A stretch of 64,000 nt of DNA from Coemansia sp. RSA 487 (GCA_027577595.1 JANBRJ010000011.1:186001-250000); one strand, 5' to 3'; positions 21,261-32,746 are shown, counted from the stretch's first letter. The notes: generated from the letters alone by a model not told the origin. Numbers and translations: made by a program.

Positions 21261-24200
21261 CTACTGCGATGCTTGTGAAACTGCGGCAGAAATAAACTGC
21301 TGAGCAGGCACTGACAGATGCTGCACAGCCAACGCAACGCTTTCCTGCGCCGCCCGCAGCACCTGCCCAAGCCCGTATGTCGCGTCTGCGATCTGCGGAC
21401 ACGGGTCGATCTTTATGTCGCCGAGTGTGGCCAGGCGCGCAAACGATGCTTGGTACCCGGTATCCTCGATCTCCAGCGTATCGAGGTCCTCATCAGCCGC
21501 TACTGCCGACGCCGCCGCCGCACTGCCATCAACAATCTGCTTGTCCGCAAGCGTCTTGGTTTCTTTGACACCCGTGTCCATCAGCATCGTCGCCAATTGT
21601 TCCAGAATCGGCCCTGTAAGCCTTGCGTACGCTGCATCGCCACAGAACCTATTTGACGCAACAAGGAGCCCAAACCCAACCGCCACCGTCTTCTGGTCGA
21701 TCCGCCCAACGACCGTCGGGATCGCCTCCAGCAGTACATTCTGCAGCACAGTTGCAAACAGCCCAGGCTGGATGCTATCCATCGCATCAATAAACACCAC
21801 GACTCCCTCGCCGCTCTGCGGCTCAATGCACAGCACCGACGCAATAAAATGAACAAAGTTGCGCGTGAATTTCGATGTCCGCGACGACTGCAGTCTGGTC
21901 AGGCACAGGGTCAGAATCGGCTTCAGAAACTGCTTCAGCGAGTCCATTGGCGTGAACTGCGTGATCGCCAGAAGAAGGCTGAACCCGTGGTGGTCGTTGG
22001 CGCGTGACGCAATCAGTTTCTGGAATACTCCAAGAATAGGCTGTAGCTGGCCGTCCCGTGCCAGCTGCGCGCCTCCGATCTGCAGATAGCTCTGCAGCAG
22101 CCGCACAAGCGCAGGGATGTTGCCCTGCGCGCTCCACAGCGCCGGTTGGAGCAGCGGCGGCAGCAGGTTAACATACGCCTCCGGCAGCGTCCCTGACGTC
22201 CTGTGCACCGACAAAAGCTGCGCAAGGATTTGGAACACATATGGCATAAACTCTGCGACATCCTCCTGCAGAATGCTCTGGAAAATGGGGAACAGAGTGG
22301 CCTCGAACTGCCCAATAGCCGCCCCGTCCGCCGCGCATGAGAACCGTGCCAGCGAGCCGATTGCCTCAAACAAAAAGTGACTGAACTTTGGGTTGCTTGG
22401 GTTCTTGCTGACCTCGGACAAGATCTGCGCCAACTTGTTCAGTGCCGCTGGCGCCAGGGGCAGAATGTTTGTGCGGCAAGAAAGGATGATGCGCATTGCC
22501 GTCTTGATCATGTAGTCGTTCTCTGCCAGCTTCTGTGGCGTGTCCGCACGGTCGAACACGGCAAAGATGTGCCCAAGCATACCCTCAGCCAAGGGCTGGA
22601 CATCTGCTGGCCCAAACATCAGTGCACTGTCTTTCTTCAGCACAAACATGCGCTCTATTGTGATGGCCGCGTACATCGACACGACCGGGTTTGGATGTGC
22701 CAGATGGTTTCCAAGCAGCGGCAGCGCCTGTGCCAGCATCTCGCGTGGCAGCTGGCTGCGGAACGTGTTGACAAACCTGATCGCATCGGCTTTGAGAATC
22801 GGCGCATGGCTGTCCGATCCGGTATCTTGCAGGTGCTGGACGATCTGCGACGTGAAAAAGTCTGGCACGTTCACAAGCTCGTTTACCCTTGTCGCGCCCA
22901 GAGTATGCACTGAAGCCACCACCGCCACAGACGTCACCAAAAAGAGCGCCACATCTTTGTCGCGCCAGTTTTCAGCCGGGTTTGCCGCATAGCGCTCCAG
23001 CCCCTTTTGAATGTAGATCGACATTGCCTGCGTTGTCTCTGCAGAGAACTGATCCAGCAGCCCGTGAACAAGATCTGCTGCAGCCTCGCGCCGACTTCCA
23101 GCATCGCTTCCCTCGATGTCGCGGCGCACGAACTGGATCGGGTCGTCTTCAAACAGCTCCTCATCACTCTCAGGTAGAACGGAATTGGGAATGACAATGC
23201 GCTCGCAGATCAGCTTGAGCGAGTCGCCTGAAGCGAACAGCTCTCTTTGCTGGGGCTTGCGCACAACCGTACGCAAAAACGCCATGCCCTTGCTGACAAT
23301 ACCGTCGTACTTGTTCTCCTTGCCGACTGTTGTAAGCATGTTCCACACAGTCTCGACAAACTGCGGCAGCTGCTTAAAGTCCTCCTCGTACCTTTGTGCA
23401 TATAGCTCGATGATCTCGCAGATGCTGGCCTTGACGTCCTCCAAATCGCCAGCCACGTCGTCGTCGCCAGACTCGGCATTCGCATTCGAGTACACCAGAT
23501 ACTTGTGGAAGGTCTGCATAAACAGTGCCATGTTGTCTTCAAAGAATGGCGGCAAGTCCTGGCAGTTGAGGTCGTAGTAGATTTGGCACAGCAGCGCCAG
23601 GGAGTGCAGCAAGATCTGCAGCGCCTGCTTGTTCTGCGCATGCTCGTCAATCAGTTTGTCGGTCGTCACAAACACTTGCATGTACGGCTCGGTAAACTGG
23701 CTCAACACATAGTTGATTTTGGTGTACAGGCGATCTGAGCGGAACGCGGAACGCCATCCCTTGAAGACCGTGTGGGCGGTCTGCAGGATGCCGTTATTTA
23801 TATGGTAGTCTGAGGGCGAGAGCTTTGAGACCAGCGTGCTAATCAGGTCGGGCCATTGCTCAGGGAAGTCGTTGTCGGCGATGATGGACACAGCCTCACC
23901 GATCTGTAGCTGGAGCTTCTTTGGAGTGGTCAGCATAAGCGATACGATCTCCTCCTTGACAGTCCTGCGGTCGTCAGCAGAGAGCAGGTCCTCGGTACAT
24001 TCGTCCTGCGGCCAGCAGCGTTTGACAAAGTTTTTAAAGTACAGCGCGGCCGCAAACCTGATGTTGCCGTCGGTGGCATCGTTGTTGACCAGCTGCAGCA
24101 AGGGCACGACAAAGTGCGGCGTCTGCTCGATCGCCTTCAAAAAACTCTCGGCTATTGTTAAAGGAAGTAAGGAGGGGGAGGGCAAAAGACACGGCAAAAA

Positions 24201-24451
24201 TAGCAACAACAGCAACAAGGCGGGTATGTTGAGAAATAGTGTGTGCAATAGCGACAGTGTTATTGTTTAGTAGCAATAGTCTCTTAGCAGAGAGGAGGGA
24301 GGGGGAGAGAATGCATAAATAGTTGTCGAATTTCTAAAGGGAGGAAAGCTTGCTTACCTTGTTTGCGCGTCTGTGCAGTGGGGCTGAGGGTCTGCTGTAG
24401 GCTCTGTGCTAGTGACTCTTGCGAGACATTGGTGCCGTTGCTTGCTGACAT
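21261..24451 (-). CDS. CSE1: Exportin-2/importin-alpha re-exporter CSE1 (CAS), two exons
   Basis: Importin-beta superfamily HEAT-repeat receptor that returns importin-alpha to the cytoplasm with RanGTP. Exon 1 is 24358-24451 (starts MSASNGTNVSQESLAQSLQQ) and exon 2 is 21261-24151. The 206-nt intron has a GTAAGC donor and an AATAG acceptor, and the join gives TRKQAESFLKAIEQTP, the importin-beta N-terminal motif. The product is 994 residues, against about 960-970 for yeast and human CAS. Further landmarks are AALYFKNFVKRCW, the Cse1 domain, FVRRDIEGSDAGSRREAA and the CAS C-terminal domain. The extra hydrophobic N terminus of the longest open frame is intron translated by chance, not a signal peptide. 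Confidence 0.93.
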
Positions 24452-25138
24452 TGTCTTTAACACGGTATCACTTTATGATTCAAGCGAGGACGGAGGCCGA
24501 ATTTACCACAAACTGAAAAAAAATAACAAAACGTGTGCTCTGCTGTGAATTCAAGAAAAATATAATAAATAGGAAAATTGTGAGCCAAGCCGCGTAAACA
24601 ATGTCAAAAAGGTCTTGGATTCGGTTGCCTTCTTCAGCAGACGCGTAAATGAATAAATTGTAGAATATCTGTAGATAACTGGTTGGAAAGAAAGAAAAAA
24701 AGAGAGAAAGAGAAGGAAATGTTTGCTACAACCAGACAAATAGGAGGCTGTTTACGAGACTTTGGGTGGTGTTAAAGCGTCTGCAAAATGAGAAATGTGC
24801 GAAGAAAATACACTTAGTTGTGTTTTTTGCTTTCTGATTTCATAGAAATAAAAAGGATGCCCAGACTTCTACAGAATTCCAAAATGCAAATGCAAATGCA
24901 AAATTCTGAAAACAGCTTTGTCCTCTGGCACTTTATGCTGAATTTTGCCGCCTCCACGGGGTATTCCGTCTTATGGCCATAACCCGAGCCACCAAAAATG
25001 CAGCTATTTATTATGAGGTCCAAGGAGGTGTGTCTTTTAATCGATAAAATGAAAGCCAGCTGATACTTTGACTGACTGATACGTGTGTGCTCTTTAGATC
25101 TTTATTTATTTCCCCTGCTTCGACATCCGAATAAAGCA
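24452..25138. other. Divergent promoter region of CSE1 and ARV1
   Basis: About 690 bp between divergent genes. It contains a hexamer run (ATGCAA three times, 24884-24901) next to an AGAATTCCAA string at 24873-24882. No gene seen. Confidence 0.5.
24884..24901. repeat. Short ATGCAA tandem repeat in the CSE1/ARV1 promoter
   Basis: Three direct copies of ATGCAA, creating overlapping ATGCAAAT octamers. A related ATGCAAATGCA (reverse strand) lies 7 bp before the SPT2 start at 28063-28073. A regulatory role is only a possibility. Confidence 0.4.
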
Positions 25139-26149
25139 ATGGCATCATTGCACACATCGATGCTTTTGGCACCGATCTACTATCTGCACACGCTAATATG
25201 CACGCTCAGCGCAACATCGGTAAAAACGCTTGGGTCGACAGATACAATAACGTGCAACCGGATGGGATGCGAGTGCCATGTGCTCGGCGACGTCCAGTAC
25301 CGCGTGCTTGTTGCGCTAGTAACCGTTGCGGCACTGGCTGCTGTGGTGCTGACGTTTGGGCCACAGACGCCGCAATCGCCACTGATGGCAGAGCTTACGC
25401 CGTCACAGCAGGTAGAAACGGTAGCAGCAGGCCAAGTGTGCATCGAGTGCGGGCGGCCGGTGGCCAGTCTGTACACCGAATACGGAGTGGGGCACATCCG
25501 ACTGACACAGTGCGAAAACTGTAAAAGCTTTGCCGACAAGTACGTGGAGCACGACGTGGTGATAGTGTTCATTGACATGCTGCTGCACAAGCCGCAAGTG
25601 TACCGCCACTTGCTGGTCAACAAGCTCGAGTTTCGGCAGCCAAAGATGGAGCGCAACGTCAGCAAGCTGTGTATTCTGTTGGTTCTCTTTAGCGTGTATA
25701 TCGACTGGTTCCGGCTCGAGGAGGGTGGGCGGATGCGCAGGCAGAGCGAGCTGCTTTTCGGCCAGCAGCTGTCATTTGCTGCACAGTATTTGTTTATCCT
25801 CGTGCTGTCGGCCATTGACGCAGTGGCGCTGCTTGCTGGCGTGCTGCTGGCGTCGATCGTCCAGCAGCGCAGCTCTAGGCAGACCAAACGCTGGGCAACT
25901 ATGGCCACCGCGCTGACCATCTCCAGCTTTGGCAAGGTGCTGATGATCATGCTAGTGATCTGGGAGTACAACGAGCCGTACTACCCGTGGCTCCTGGACA
26001 CTCTTATCTTTACGTCGTATTCAACCGCAATGTCTGTGCTCTTCGACATCAACTCGCTATGGGCCAGTCTGATGGTCGTGTTTGGTATGGCCACCAAGCA
26101 GCTGTTCCATTTGGCGGCCCTGGTCGCCTCTTCGGCGCTGCTTTCGTAG
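25139..26149 (+). CDS. ARV1: ARV1-family lipid transport protein
   Basis: Endoplasmic-reticulum membrane protein of the ARV1 family, involved in sterol homeostasis and GPI precursor handling. The conserved ARV1 homology domain is clear: CIECGRPV then CENCKSF (a C-x2-C pair of zinc-binding type), then DKYVEHDVVIVFIDMLLHKP and VYRHLLVNKL. Four or so membrane segments follow. From the first ATG at 25139 the protein is 336 residues, with about 95 residues before the zinc motif, including one hydrophobic helix. Most ARV1 proteins start close to the zinc motif, so the ATG at 25385 (MAELTPSQQVETVAAG, 254 residues) is an equally good start. The end converges on the TBC gene. Confidence 0.85.
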   Translation: MASLHTSMLLAPIYYLHTLICTLSATSVKTLGSTDTITCNRMGCECHVLGDVQYRVLVALVTVAALAAVVLTFGPQTPQSPLMAELTPSQQVETVAAGQVCIECGRPVASLYTEYGVGHIRLTQCENCKSFADKYVEHDVVIVFIDMLLHKPQVYRHLLVNKLEFRQPKMERNVSKLCILLVLFSVYIDWFRLEEGGRMRRQSELLFGQQLSFAAQYLFILVLSAIDAVALLAGVLLASIVQQRSSRQTKRWATMATALTISSFGKVLMIMLVIWEYNEPYYPWLLDTLIFTSYSTAMSVLFDINSLWASLMVVFGMATKQLFHLAALVASSALLS

Positions 26150-26314
26150 CGCCAAGCCTCCCTTTCCTTGTACCACTTTTGTCCGCTAGATTGCATTTGC
26201 ACCTGTTTTATATTCACATCTTTATTTCAATGGTAGGAGGGGAGAGGGGAGGAGGGGAGAGGAGAGGAGATATTATGATTAGAGAATAGAGCGAGCAAAC
26301 CCGCCGCTATGCGT
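26150..26314. other. Convergent gap with GA-rich tract
   Basis: 165 bp between the converging ARV1 and TBC genes. It includes a nearly pure purine tract at about 26234-26270 (GGAGGGGAGAGG-like). Confidence 0.6.
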
Positions 26315-27643
26315 TTAGGGATGCATTTGGAACTGCTGGACCAAAAGCCATGCGTACATCACCATGGTTGCAGAGGCCACGGTGGCAAAGAGAATAGGCC
26401 AGCGATGCTGCAGCGCCAGGTCGCGGGCCTTTTGCGCGGTGCTAGTGAGATCAATGACTCTTGCCATGCGATTCACAACAGCACGCCCATTACTGCCGCC
26501 ACCACTGCTACCACTGGCCGCCGAAGCGGACTCTGAGACCAGCGGGTGGCACCCATTCAGGATGGGCACCAAGCCAACGAACGCCCTAGGCTGCGCCGGG
26601 TCCAAGCGTCTCCACGTAGCCTCGAACGAATTGACTGCCGATAGCTTCGGCAGATGGCTGTTGCCCATGTGCTGCAGCTTTGTCGCCGGATAATCGCGCT
26701 CCAAGCAATACGAGTCGGCGATGATGTGACGCCACTCGCCGTCGCCAACGGTCTGCGGCAGCTGTGCCAGCGTCGTGTGGACGATGGCGAAATCGCGATC
26801 GCAAGCAAGGATCGCGTGTTCGTTGCGCTTGACAAGCGCCGCGGCCATGTAGACGATTTGCAGCGGCGGGCTGACTATCAGGAAGTCGTAGATGCGGCAG
26901 ATGTCCTCGAACCCGTCGATGTCGTGCGCAAACCACGTCAGCACCCAGCTGATAGCAAAGAACGGCGGAACGTCGAGCTCCGCCAGCAGCGCGTGCACAT
27001 CGGGGCTGACAGTCCGGAGAAGCACATAAAGGAGCTGCAATTGCACCAGCACGTTATCTAGATTGCTTGACATTGCGTCACGCACAAAGAACAGCGCCAC
27101 CATTTTGGAAGCCTCTGCGGCTGGCCGCTCGCTGCCAAATACGCACAGAAACGTTAGCGCCAATTCATGGAATCCTTGGTAGTATCCGAGCCACGGGTAC
27201 TTGCGAAGCACCGCGCACACAACGTTGCCCAGTTGCTCCTGCCGCTTCTTTGTGGCTGCCTCGTCCTTCCTGTACTCGGTTGATTTGGGCAAGCTGGTAC
27301 GTACAATATCTAGCGCCACTTGCGGCTCGTCCGGGTGCGCCGATTCCCCGGGTTTCTCCTCATCGCTAGGCTCGGGCTCTGTCAGCGACCGAAAGTTGAG
27401 TAGCAGGGGCCATGCGCGCCGCCGGTTGCGCATTGTTTGCAGCCCACCGCCTGTCCGCGCCAGCTGCTTGAGCTCGGTCAGGTCGACGCTGGCGATTGCC
27501 TGTGCGATGCGTTTGGCCCGTGGCTCTGCTGCTGACCCGGAGGACTCTGTGCTGCTTGCTCGGCTGCGGCTGTGTGTGGGGTTTGAGCCTGTGGCTACTG
27601 CGTGTTTCCGTCGTCTGGGCCGGGGTTTCTCATTCATCGTCAT
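26315..27643 (-). CDS. TBC-domain Rab GTPase-activating protein (GYP8/TBC1D20-like)
   Basis: A 442-residue protein with a Tre2/Bub2/Cdc16 (TBC) domain that stimulates GTP hydrolysis by Rab GTPases. The two catalytic fingers are visible: the arginine finger in ALDIVRTSLPKS (D-x2-R) and the glutamine finger in GYYQGFHEL (YxQ). Other family blocks are FFVRDAMSSNLDNV, FAISWVLTWFAHDI and IYDFLIVSPP. A single hydrophobic helix near the C terminus (ILFATVASATMVMYAWLLV) predicts tail anchoring, as in human TBC1D20 and yeast Gyp8, which act on Rab1/Ypt1 at the ER-Golgi interface. That substrate assignment is by family. Start ATG at 27643; a second in-frame ATG lies two codons on. The first ~45 residues are basic and serine-rich. 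Confidence 0.85.
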   Translation of the reverse strand: MTMNEKPRPRRRKHAVATGSNPTHSRSRASSTESSGSAAEPRAKRIAQAIASVDLTELKQLARTGGGLQTMRNRRRAWPLLLNFRSLTEPEPSDEEKPGESAHPDEPQVALDIVRTSLPKSTEYRKDEAATKKRQEQLGNVVCAVLRKYPWLGYYQGFHELALTFLCVFGSERPAAEASKMVALFFVRDAMSSNLDNVLVQLQLLYVLLRTVSPDVHALLAELDVPPFFAISWVLTWFAHDIDGFEDICRIYDFLIVSPPLQIVYMAAALVKRNEHAILACDRDFAIVHTTLAQLPQTVGDGEWRHIIADSYCLERDYPATKLQHMGNSHLPKLSAVNSFEATWRRLDPAQPRAFVGLVPILNGCHPLVSESASAASGSSGGGSNGRAVVNRMARVIDLTSTAQKARDLALQHRWPILFATVASATMVMYAWLLVQQFQMHP

Positions 27644-28079
27644 TGCGGGTTATTAAAGAATAGGCTGATGAAAAAAAGGGCGTATCGAAGGTAGGAAAGA
27701 GGAGGGAATGCAAATGATGAAAGCAGAGGCAGGTGACAAAGCGCAGAAAAAGCTGCTTTATTTCTACGCTGTCGGCTATTTTTTTCCAGTTCTGGGTTTA
27801 CTGGACTTGAACAACTGTTGGAATGTGGCTATTGGCACAAAGCCCCTGCAAGCTCTGCTCTGGCTTTGGCTGACTAGCAGGAAAGCGCCACGGTATCAGG
27901 TTTTGGCATCTAAAGCTCAATCGAAAAAACCACATTTTTGTCTTTTTTTTGGAACCAAGGGTTCATTTGCTCTTTTTATTTAGAATTTTCCATTACTTTA
28001 GTTTCCTCTTCTTTCTGGGTACACTGTGAATTGCTTTGTTGCGCAGGCAAGAAAGTGCCTTTTGCATTTGCATACGATT
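27644..28079. other. Divergent promoter region of the TBC gene and SPT2
   Basis: 436 bp between divergent genes, with poly-T stretches near 27780 and 27940. A TGCGCAG string ending at 28047 could be an acceptor for a 5' non-coding exon of SPT2. No gene seen. Confidence 0.5.
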
Positions 28080-29642
28080 ATGACAATGGATACCGAGGTA
28101 AGAGCAATTCCTTTTTCTTCTGTTTCATTGCATAGCTGCTACGCACCAATTTGCCATTGCCTTTGACTAACCTTTGTTCCTCTCACCCTTTACGGCTTGT
28201 AGTTTGAAAAGCTTATGCGCTTGGCTGAAAAGACCACCATTGATATCCAGCGCAACTCGTTGGAGCGGAAAAGGGCTACAGGCTCCATCGGACGGCAGGT
28301 CGTGTCCGGGAGCCGTGAGGAGCAAGAGAAACGGCGCAGACAGGAGTTAGAGCGGCGGGTTCGGCAGCGCGAGGAGGATGAGCGGCAGCGGCAGATACGC
28401 GCAAAGGAGAGTCTGGAGAGAAAGCGACAGGAGCGGATAGAGGCAGAGAGGGCCGAAGCAGCGATGTGCCAGAAACGCAATCACTCGCAAAAGACACAGC
28501 AGAAACAACCGCAACAGGGGCAGAAGACACGCCAGCAGACATCACACAATGGGGTGGCGGTACGAACGGCACGGAATGCTGTCCCTGACAAGGCCGTGCC
28601 TGCCCAACCAAGGCGCGCCACGAGCACGGTGCCGCTGTCGTACGAAGAGCTCATGAGCATTGCGTCGGGGAAACAGACTCGCTCGCCTTCACTGCAAAAG
28701 AAAATAGCATCGAAGCAGCGCGATCTTCCGCAGACGCACAGATCTGGCCAGCGCTTACCGTCGGAGCCCAAACACCAGCACCGAGCCGCTGTTCCAATTA
28801 AAGCTTCATCGTCAGCACCGTCTTTGTCGCGGCCATGCCAGCAGGCAGACACTGGTATTTCCACACGCCGTCCTGCTCCTTCCCCTCCAACACAGCCATT
28901 TGTGCGCGCAGCATCAGCATCGCGTAAAGGTGGGTCGAAGGCGCCCAACTCCCAAAAGACCGCTACTGTACCTGTCCAACTAGAGCGTTCACCACGCAGA
29001 CAGCCTCCTGAACGCGGAGTCGACCGTTTTGGCGTCATCCCGAAATTTACAGCCAAGCAAGGCAATCCTGTGCGCGCCACTCCCTACCCGCTGCCTGGAT
29101 CGTCGGATGCACGGCGGCGAAACATGCGCGATGGCCCAGCCACCACACCCATCCGCACAGACCCACGGGCTCGCGCATCAGCCAGCGATCGCAGGGCCCC
29201 TACATCTGCTTCAATCACACCTCACACTCGCCGCAGCAATATCTCATCACACCCTCCTCTACGTGACAGCCGCCAGAGGGCGCCAGTCTCCAGGCCTATG
29301 AAACCGTCTGAACCAAAACGGCCCCGCGCCTCCAAATACGATGATTATGACGATGACAGCGAATACGACTCAATGGACGACTTTATCGTCGACGACGAGG
29401 GCGGCGACAGTGGTGGCGGCTACCGTGTCGGCTCGATACGCGAGATGTTTGGCGTACGGTACCATGACGTCAACGATGAGGATGACGATGATATGGAAGT
29501 ATCGGCGATGCAACAGATGCGCGAGGACAAACGTAGTGCTAGAATCGGCCGCCTTGAGGATGACGAGGAGGAGCGTCGCCTAGCTGAAGAGGAACGCGAA
29601 CGCGAACGCCGCCGCCGCCGCCGAATCCGTGAACAGCAATAA
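28080..29642 (+). CDS. SPT2: SPT2 histone chaperone, two exons
   Basis: SPT2 chromatin protein, which binds H3-H4 during transcription. Exon 1 is 28080-28097, only 18 nt (MTMDTE); a 104-nt intron follows (GTAAGA donor, CTTGTAG acceptor at 28202); exon 2 is 28203-29642. The product is 485 residues. The N-terminal part is a charged R/E-rich coiled coil, the middle is basic and low complexity with VPLSYEELMSIASGK, and the C-terminal SPT2 domain is clear: EYDSMDDFIVDDEGG then SIREMFGVRYHDV, ending in an E/R-rich helix. An in-frame alternative ATG lies at 28086. Exon 1 is placed by frame continuity into FEKLMRLAEKTT and by good splice signals. Confidence 0.85.
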
Positions 29643-29875
29643 TGATTGTAAAGCTTTTTCTCGCTGAACTGGCATCGGCTCACGTGCATACCCCCCTTAA
29701 ATCAATATTCCTTGGTATAGGTTTTATTATCATTTTTCAAAACTTTGTGCTTTTTTCCATTTCTGTTCATCCAAATCATTCTCTTCTGTCCTTGTATAAA
29801 AAAACGCTCTTTATGTTACTTTCCTAGTGGACTGCTTTTATTTATATATTTTGGTTTCCACTATATACCACAAAA

Positions 29876-30814
29876 ATGTCGGAGCAATCTCGAAACGCTG
29901 GGCCTGGGGGCAGCAACAACAGCAACAACAATGGCGGAAGTGGGTCTGCATCGGCAAAGAAGCGCCAGCGCCAGACAGCGCTTACGCCTGCAGGGCTACT
30001 CCGGCAACGGAAACGACGTGGCGGCAGTACCAGCAGCAGAACACCTAGCGGATCGCGGTCAGGCACGCCAACACCCACAAAGCTCCGGATGTCAATGAGC
30101 CAGGGCTCGCTTGCACTGCCCGACGCTGGTTCTGTAGCGGATAGGCGGGGCGGCGGGGGAAGACGTGGGAGTATGCTGGGGCTATCGCCCTCTGCGGCGG
30201 ATTATGTGTCCACACACGTGTCAGCCGACAAAGGGACTAGTTTGCCAAATAGTGGTGCTAATGAAGGCGCCCGGCACGGCAATTCACAGCGGCGTGGCAG
30301 CAAACAACGCGCTGCTTCAATAAGCGGCGGCGGCGGCGGCGGCGGCGGCGGACAGTTGGCCGCTAGTTCTGGTGAAGTGGCGGACCACGAATACGACGAC
30401 GACGACGACGATATGCATGGCGCCGGCGATTCAAATATCGATGATAGCGAGCTGACACTAATCCGCCAAAGCCAGGAGGAAGTCAAGGAGCTGTGGGACC
30501 AGATGAGCGATGAGCAAAGCCAGCGCTACGGTGTCTACCGCCGAACCGCGCTCAACAAGGGGTCGATGAAAAAACTCGTCTCCAGTATCCTGAACCAGCA
30601 AGTGTCGTCGACGCTGACCTTCGTGGTGGCTGGCTTTTCCAAGGTGTTTGTTGGCGAGATCGTCGAGCGCGCTATTCAGATCCAGCACGAAAAAGGCGAG
30701 GACGATGGCAGCCCGCTTACCCCGGAACATCTGAGAGAGGCGTACCGTTTGTACAAGAAGGAGTCGCAGATACCTTTGTCCAGTGGAAGTGGCTTTGCTA
30801 AACGGCTCTTTTGA
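29876..30814 (+). CDS. TAF11: TFIID subunit TAF11
   Basis: Histone-fold subunit of the general transcription factor TFIID, which pairs with TAF13. The 312-residue protein has a long low-complexity N-terminal half (Asn/Gly/Ser runs, a nine-glycine tract and an aspartate run encoded by GGC and GAC triplet repeats). The TAF11 domain follows: RYGVYRRTALNKGSMKKLVS, ILNQQVSSTLTFVVAG, FSKVFVGEIVERAI and LTPEHLREAYRLYK, ending near QIPLSSG. This matches the human TAF11 order (SKVFVGEVVEEA, KHMREAVRRL). Start ATG at 29876 (AAAAATGTC). The glycine and aspartate codon runs are expected to vary in length between strains. SPT2 lies just upstream on the same strand. Confidence 0.92.
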   Translation: MSEQSRNAGPGGSNNSNNNGGSGSASAKKRQRQTALTPAGLLRQRKRRGGSTSSRTPSGSRSGTPTPTKLRMSMSQGSLALPDAGSVADRRGGGGRRGSMLGLSPSAADYVSTHVSADKGTSLPNSGANEGARHGNSQRRGSKQRAASISGGGGGGGGGQLAASSGEVADHEYDDDDDDMHGAGDSNIDDSELTLIRQSQEEVKELWDQMSDEQSQRYGVYRRTALNKGSMKKLVSSILNQQVSSTLTFVVAGFSKVFVGEIVERAIQIQHEKGEDDGSPLTPEHLREAYRLYKKESQIPLSSGSGFAKRLF

Positions 30815-31057
30815 TCTTGATGTCAATAGTAGAGCTCGCGATATCCTTACTGACTTGCTCATTTTTTGTATTGTAAGCCTGGAAAATTAAAAAAAATTTG
30901 ACAGCATAGCGGATGACAGGACAAAATGTAATAGCCAATATGTGTGTGTTTGCAATACAGGGGAGTTATAAGAATATGTAGTAAAGAAAAAAGAGCACTC
31001 CCTTGCGTACGGCTGATAAAGAGAGAGGACTCCCATCCCAACGGTTGTTGTCTCTGT

Positions 31058-32746
31058 TTAGTACGTAACTCCGGACTTTGGAACTGACGTGTTTCTGTAG
31101 AACAGAATGGATCCGGTGTCCTCGACAAAGTGGCAATGCTTGTAGTTGTGGTACAGGGACACCAGGACGTTTGTATCGTCATAATGGTAGTACTTTCCAA
31201 GCTTCTTCTTGATGTGCTTGGTGGCTTCAACAGCGTGGTAGTGTGGCATTTGCGAGAACAGGTGATGGGCGACGTGGGTGTCCTGGATGTGGTGCAAGCA
31301 GGTGTTGAGGATCCATCCGTAGTCACGGTCAATGGTGCACAGGGCGCCGCGGATAAAGTCCCACTGGTCATCAGCGTAGTGCGGTACCGCGGCATCCGTG
31401 TGCTGCAGATAGGTGATGGTGACCAACCAGAAGTTGACCATCAAGTAGGGCATGCCGTAGTAGAAGAAAACGGTGGCCGCCGAGAAGCACCAGGTGGCGT
31501 AGGCGAGCACGCTGGCCGTCAGCAGAAGCCCAATGTCGCTCATCACGATCTGCCAGAACTGGTCGGGCCGGAACAGAACGGATTGCGGGTTGAAATGCGA
31601 TGCTCCGCGCGAGTACTTGGGACCGGATGAGTTCTGGTACAGGTACAGGGGCCATCCAAGCACCGACTGCCCGATGAGCTTGCCCAGATGGTAGAGCGGC
31701 GAGTCTTCAAACACCGACTCGGTTTCCCATGCTGGCGTCGACGGCTTTCCTTGCATCCCGCGGTACGACTTTGTGCGCGGAACAAACACCTCGTCACGGT
31801 TCATGTTGTTTGTGTTCTTATGGTGCTGCGAGTGGGTGTGGCGCCACGAGTAGTACGGAACCATCAGCGCCGAGTGCAGAACCCATCCAGTCACGTTGTT
31901 GATCGTCTTGTTTGCCGAGAATCCGCCGTGCCCACTACAGAATTCCAATAAAGACAAGATGCATGGCATTGCAAAATATTCATATTTTTGTTTTGAGCAT
32001 GGCCGACGGCGATCGCTTTTTTTGCATGCAGGATTTGCCGTTTGCTGACTTGTTCTGCTTTTGGCAACAAACCAAAAGATTGAAAAGCTGGGCTTTTTCA
32101 GGTGCTCGCAGCCAAAAAACGGACAAGATGGTTGAATTCCATTCTAACATGCTCCATTGGTAGACCGAGGGCGACTTTAGGATAGAGAGAGGCGGCGCAA
32201 GCCATTTTCTTTACGTGAATGCATTGTTACCTCTTTTGTCCGGTAAAAAAAGGGATTGTTTTAGGGAACCCAAGCACAAGCCAAACCACGGAAACACAAG
32301 AAAACCTCCACGCATGCAAACAAAGCAAACAAATAAGAAATGCTTGTGTCCTGCAGTCTGTCCAAGAGAAAATACCTTCTGCATAGAAGATCAAAAAACT
32401 AAAGGCTCTTGAAAAATTTTTCATGTGATTGGGACAGGGGACAACAGGGGGGATATGTAACAACTTACCATTCGTGTGCAATGACCCAGATACCCGTGCA
32501 AACGACGCCCTGGGCAATCCAGTAGAAGACCCAAGCTGGCACACGCAGGAGCGGCGGCAGCATGTTGATATGGTTTGCGCATAGAGCCAGGAACGCCACA
32601 CCACATAGATCATACGCTACATAGCTGAACGAGCGCAAGGTGTCGCGCTGGAAGCAGTGCTTGGGAACACAGTCGCGAAGCTCCTTTATGGTGAAGGACG
32701 GAGGAACAAAGTCCTTTTCAGGGTTGACGATTTTCTTTGCTCCCAT
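31058..32746 (-). CDS. FAD2: Delta-12 fatty acid desaturase, two exons
   Basis: ER membrane oleoyl desaturase that makes linoleate. Exon 1 is 32469-32746 and exon 2 is 31058-31934. The 534-nt intron has a GTAAGT donor and a CTGTAG acceptor, and the junction falls inside the first histidine box, restoring IAHECGHGGFS. The product is 384 residues, starting MGAKKIVNPEKDFVPPSFTI. The three iron-binding histidine boxes are HECGH, HTHSQHH and, near the C terminus, HVAHHLFSQMP. FTIKELRDCVPKHCF and LQHTDAAVPHY are typical of the fungal delta-12 group; an omega-3 or bifunctional activity cannot be excluded from sequence alone. The frame extends upstream to a TTG; ATG at 32746 is the first ATG. Confidence 0.93.

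Noticed and set aside
24152-24248. A signal-peptide-like N terminus on CSE1
   Set aside because: This hydrophobic stretch is intron sequence read through; the true N terminus is the exon at 24358-24451.
30331-30415. GGC and GAC triplet runs as a regulatory repeat
   Set aside because: They lie inside TAF11 and simply encode glycine and aspartate tracts.
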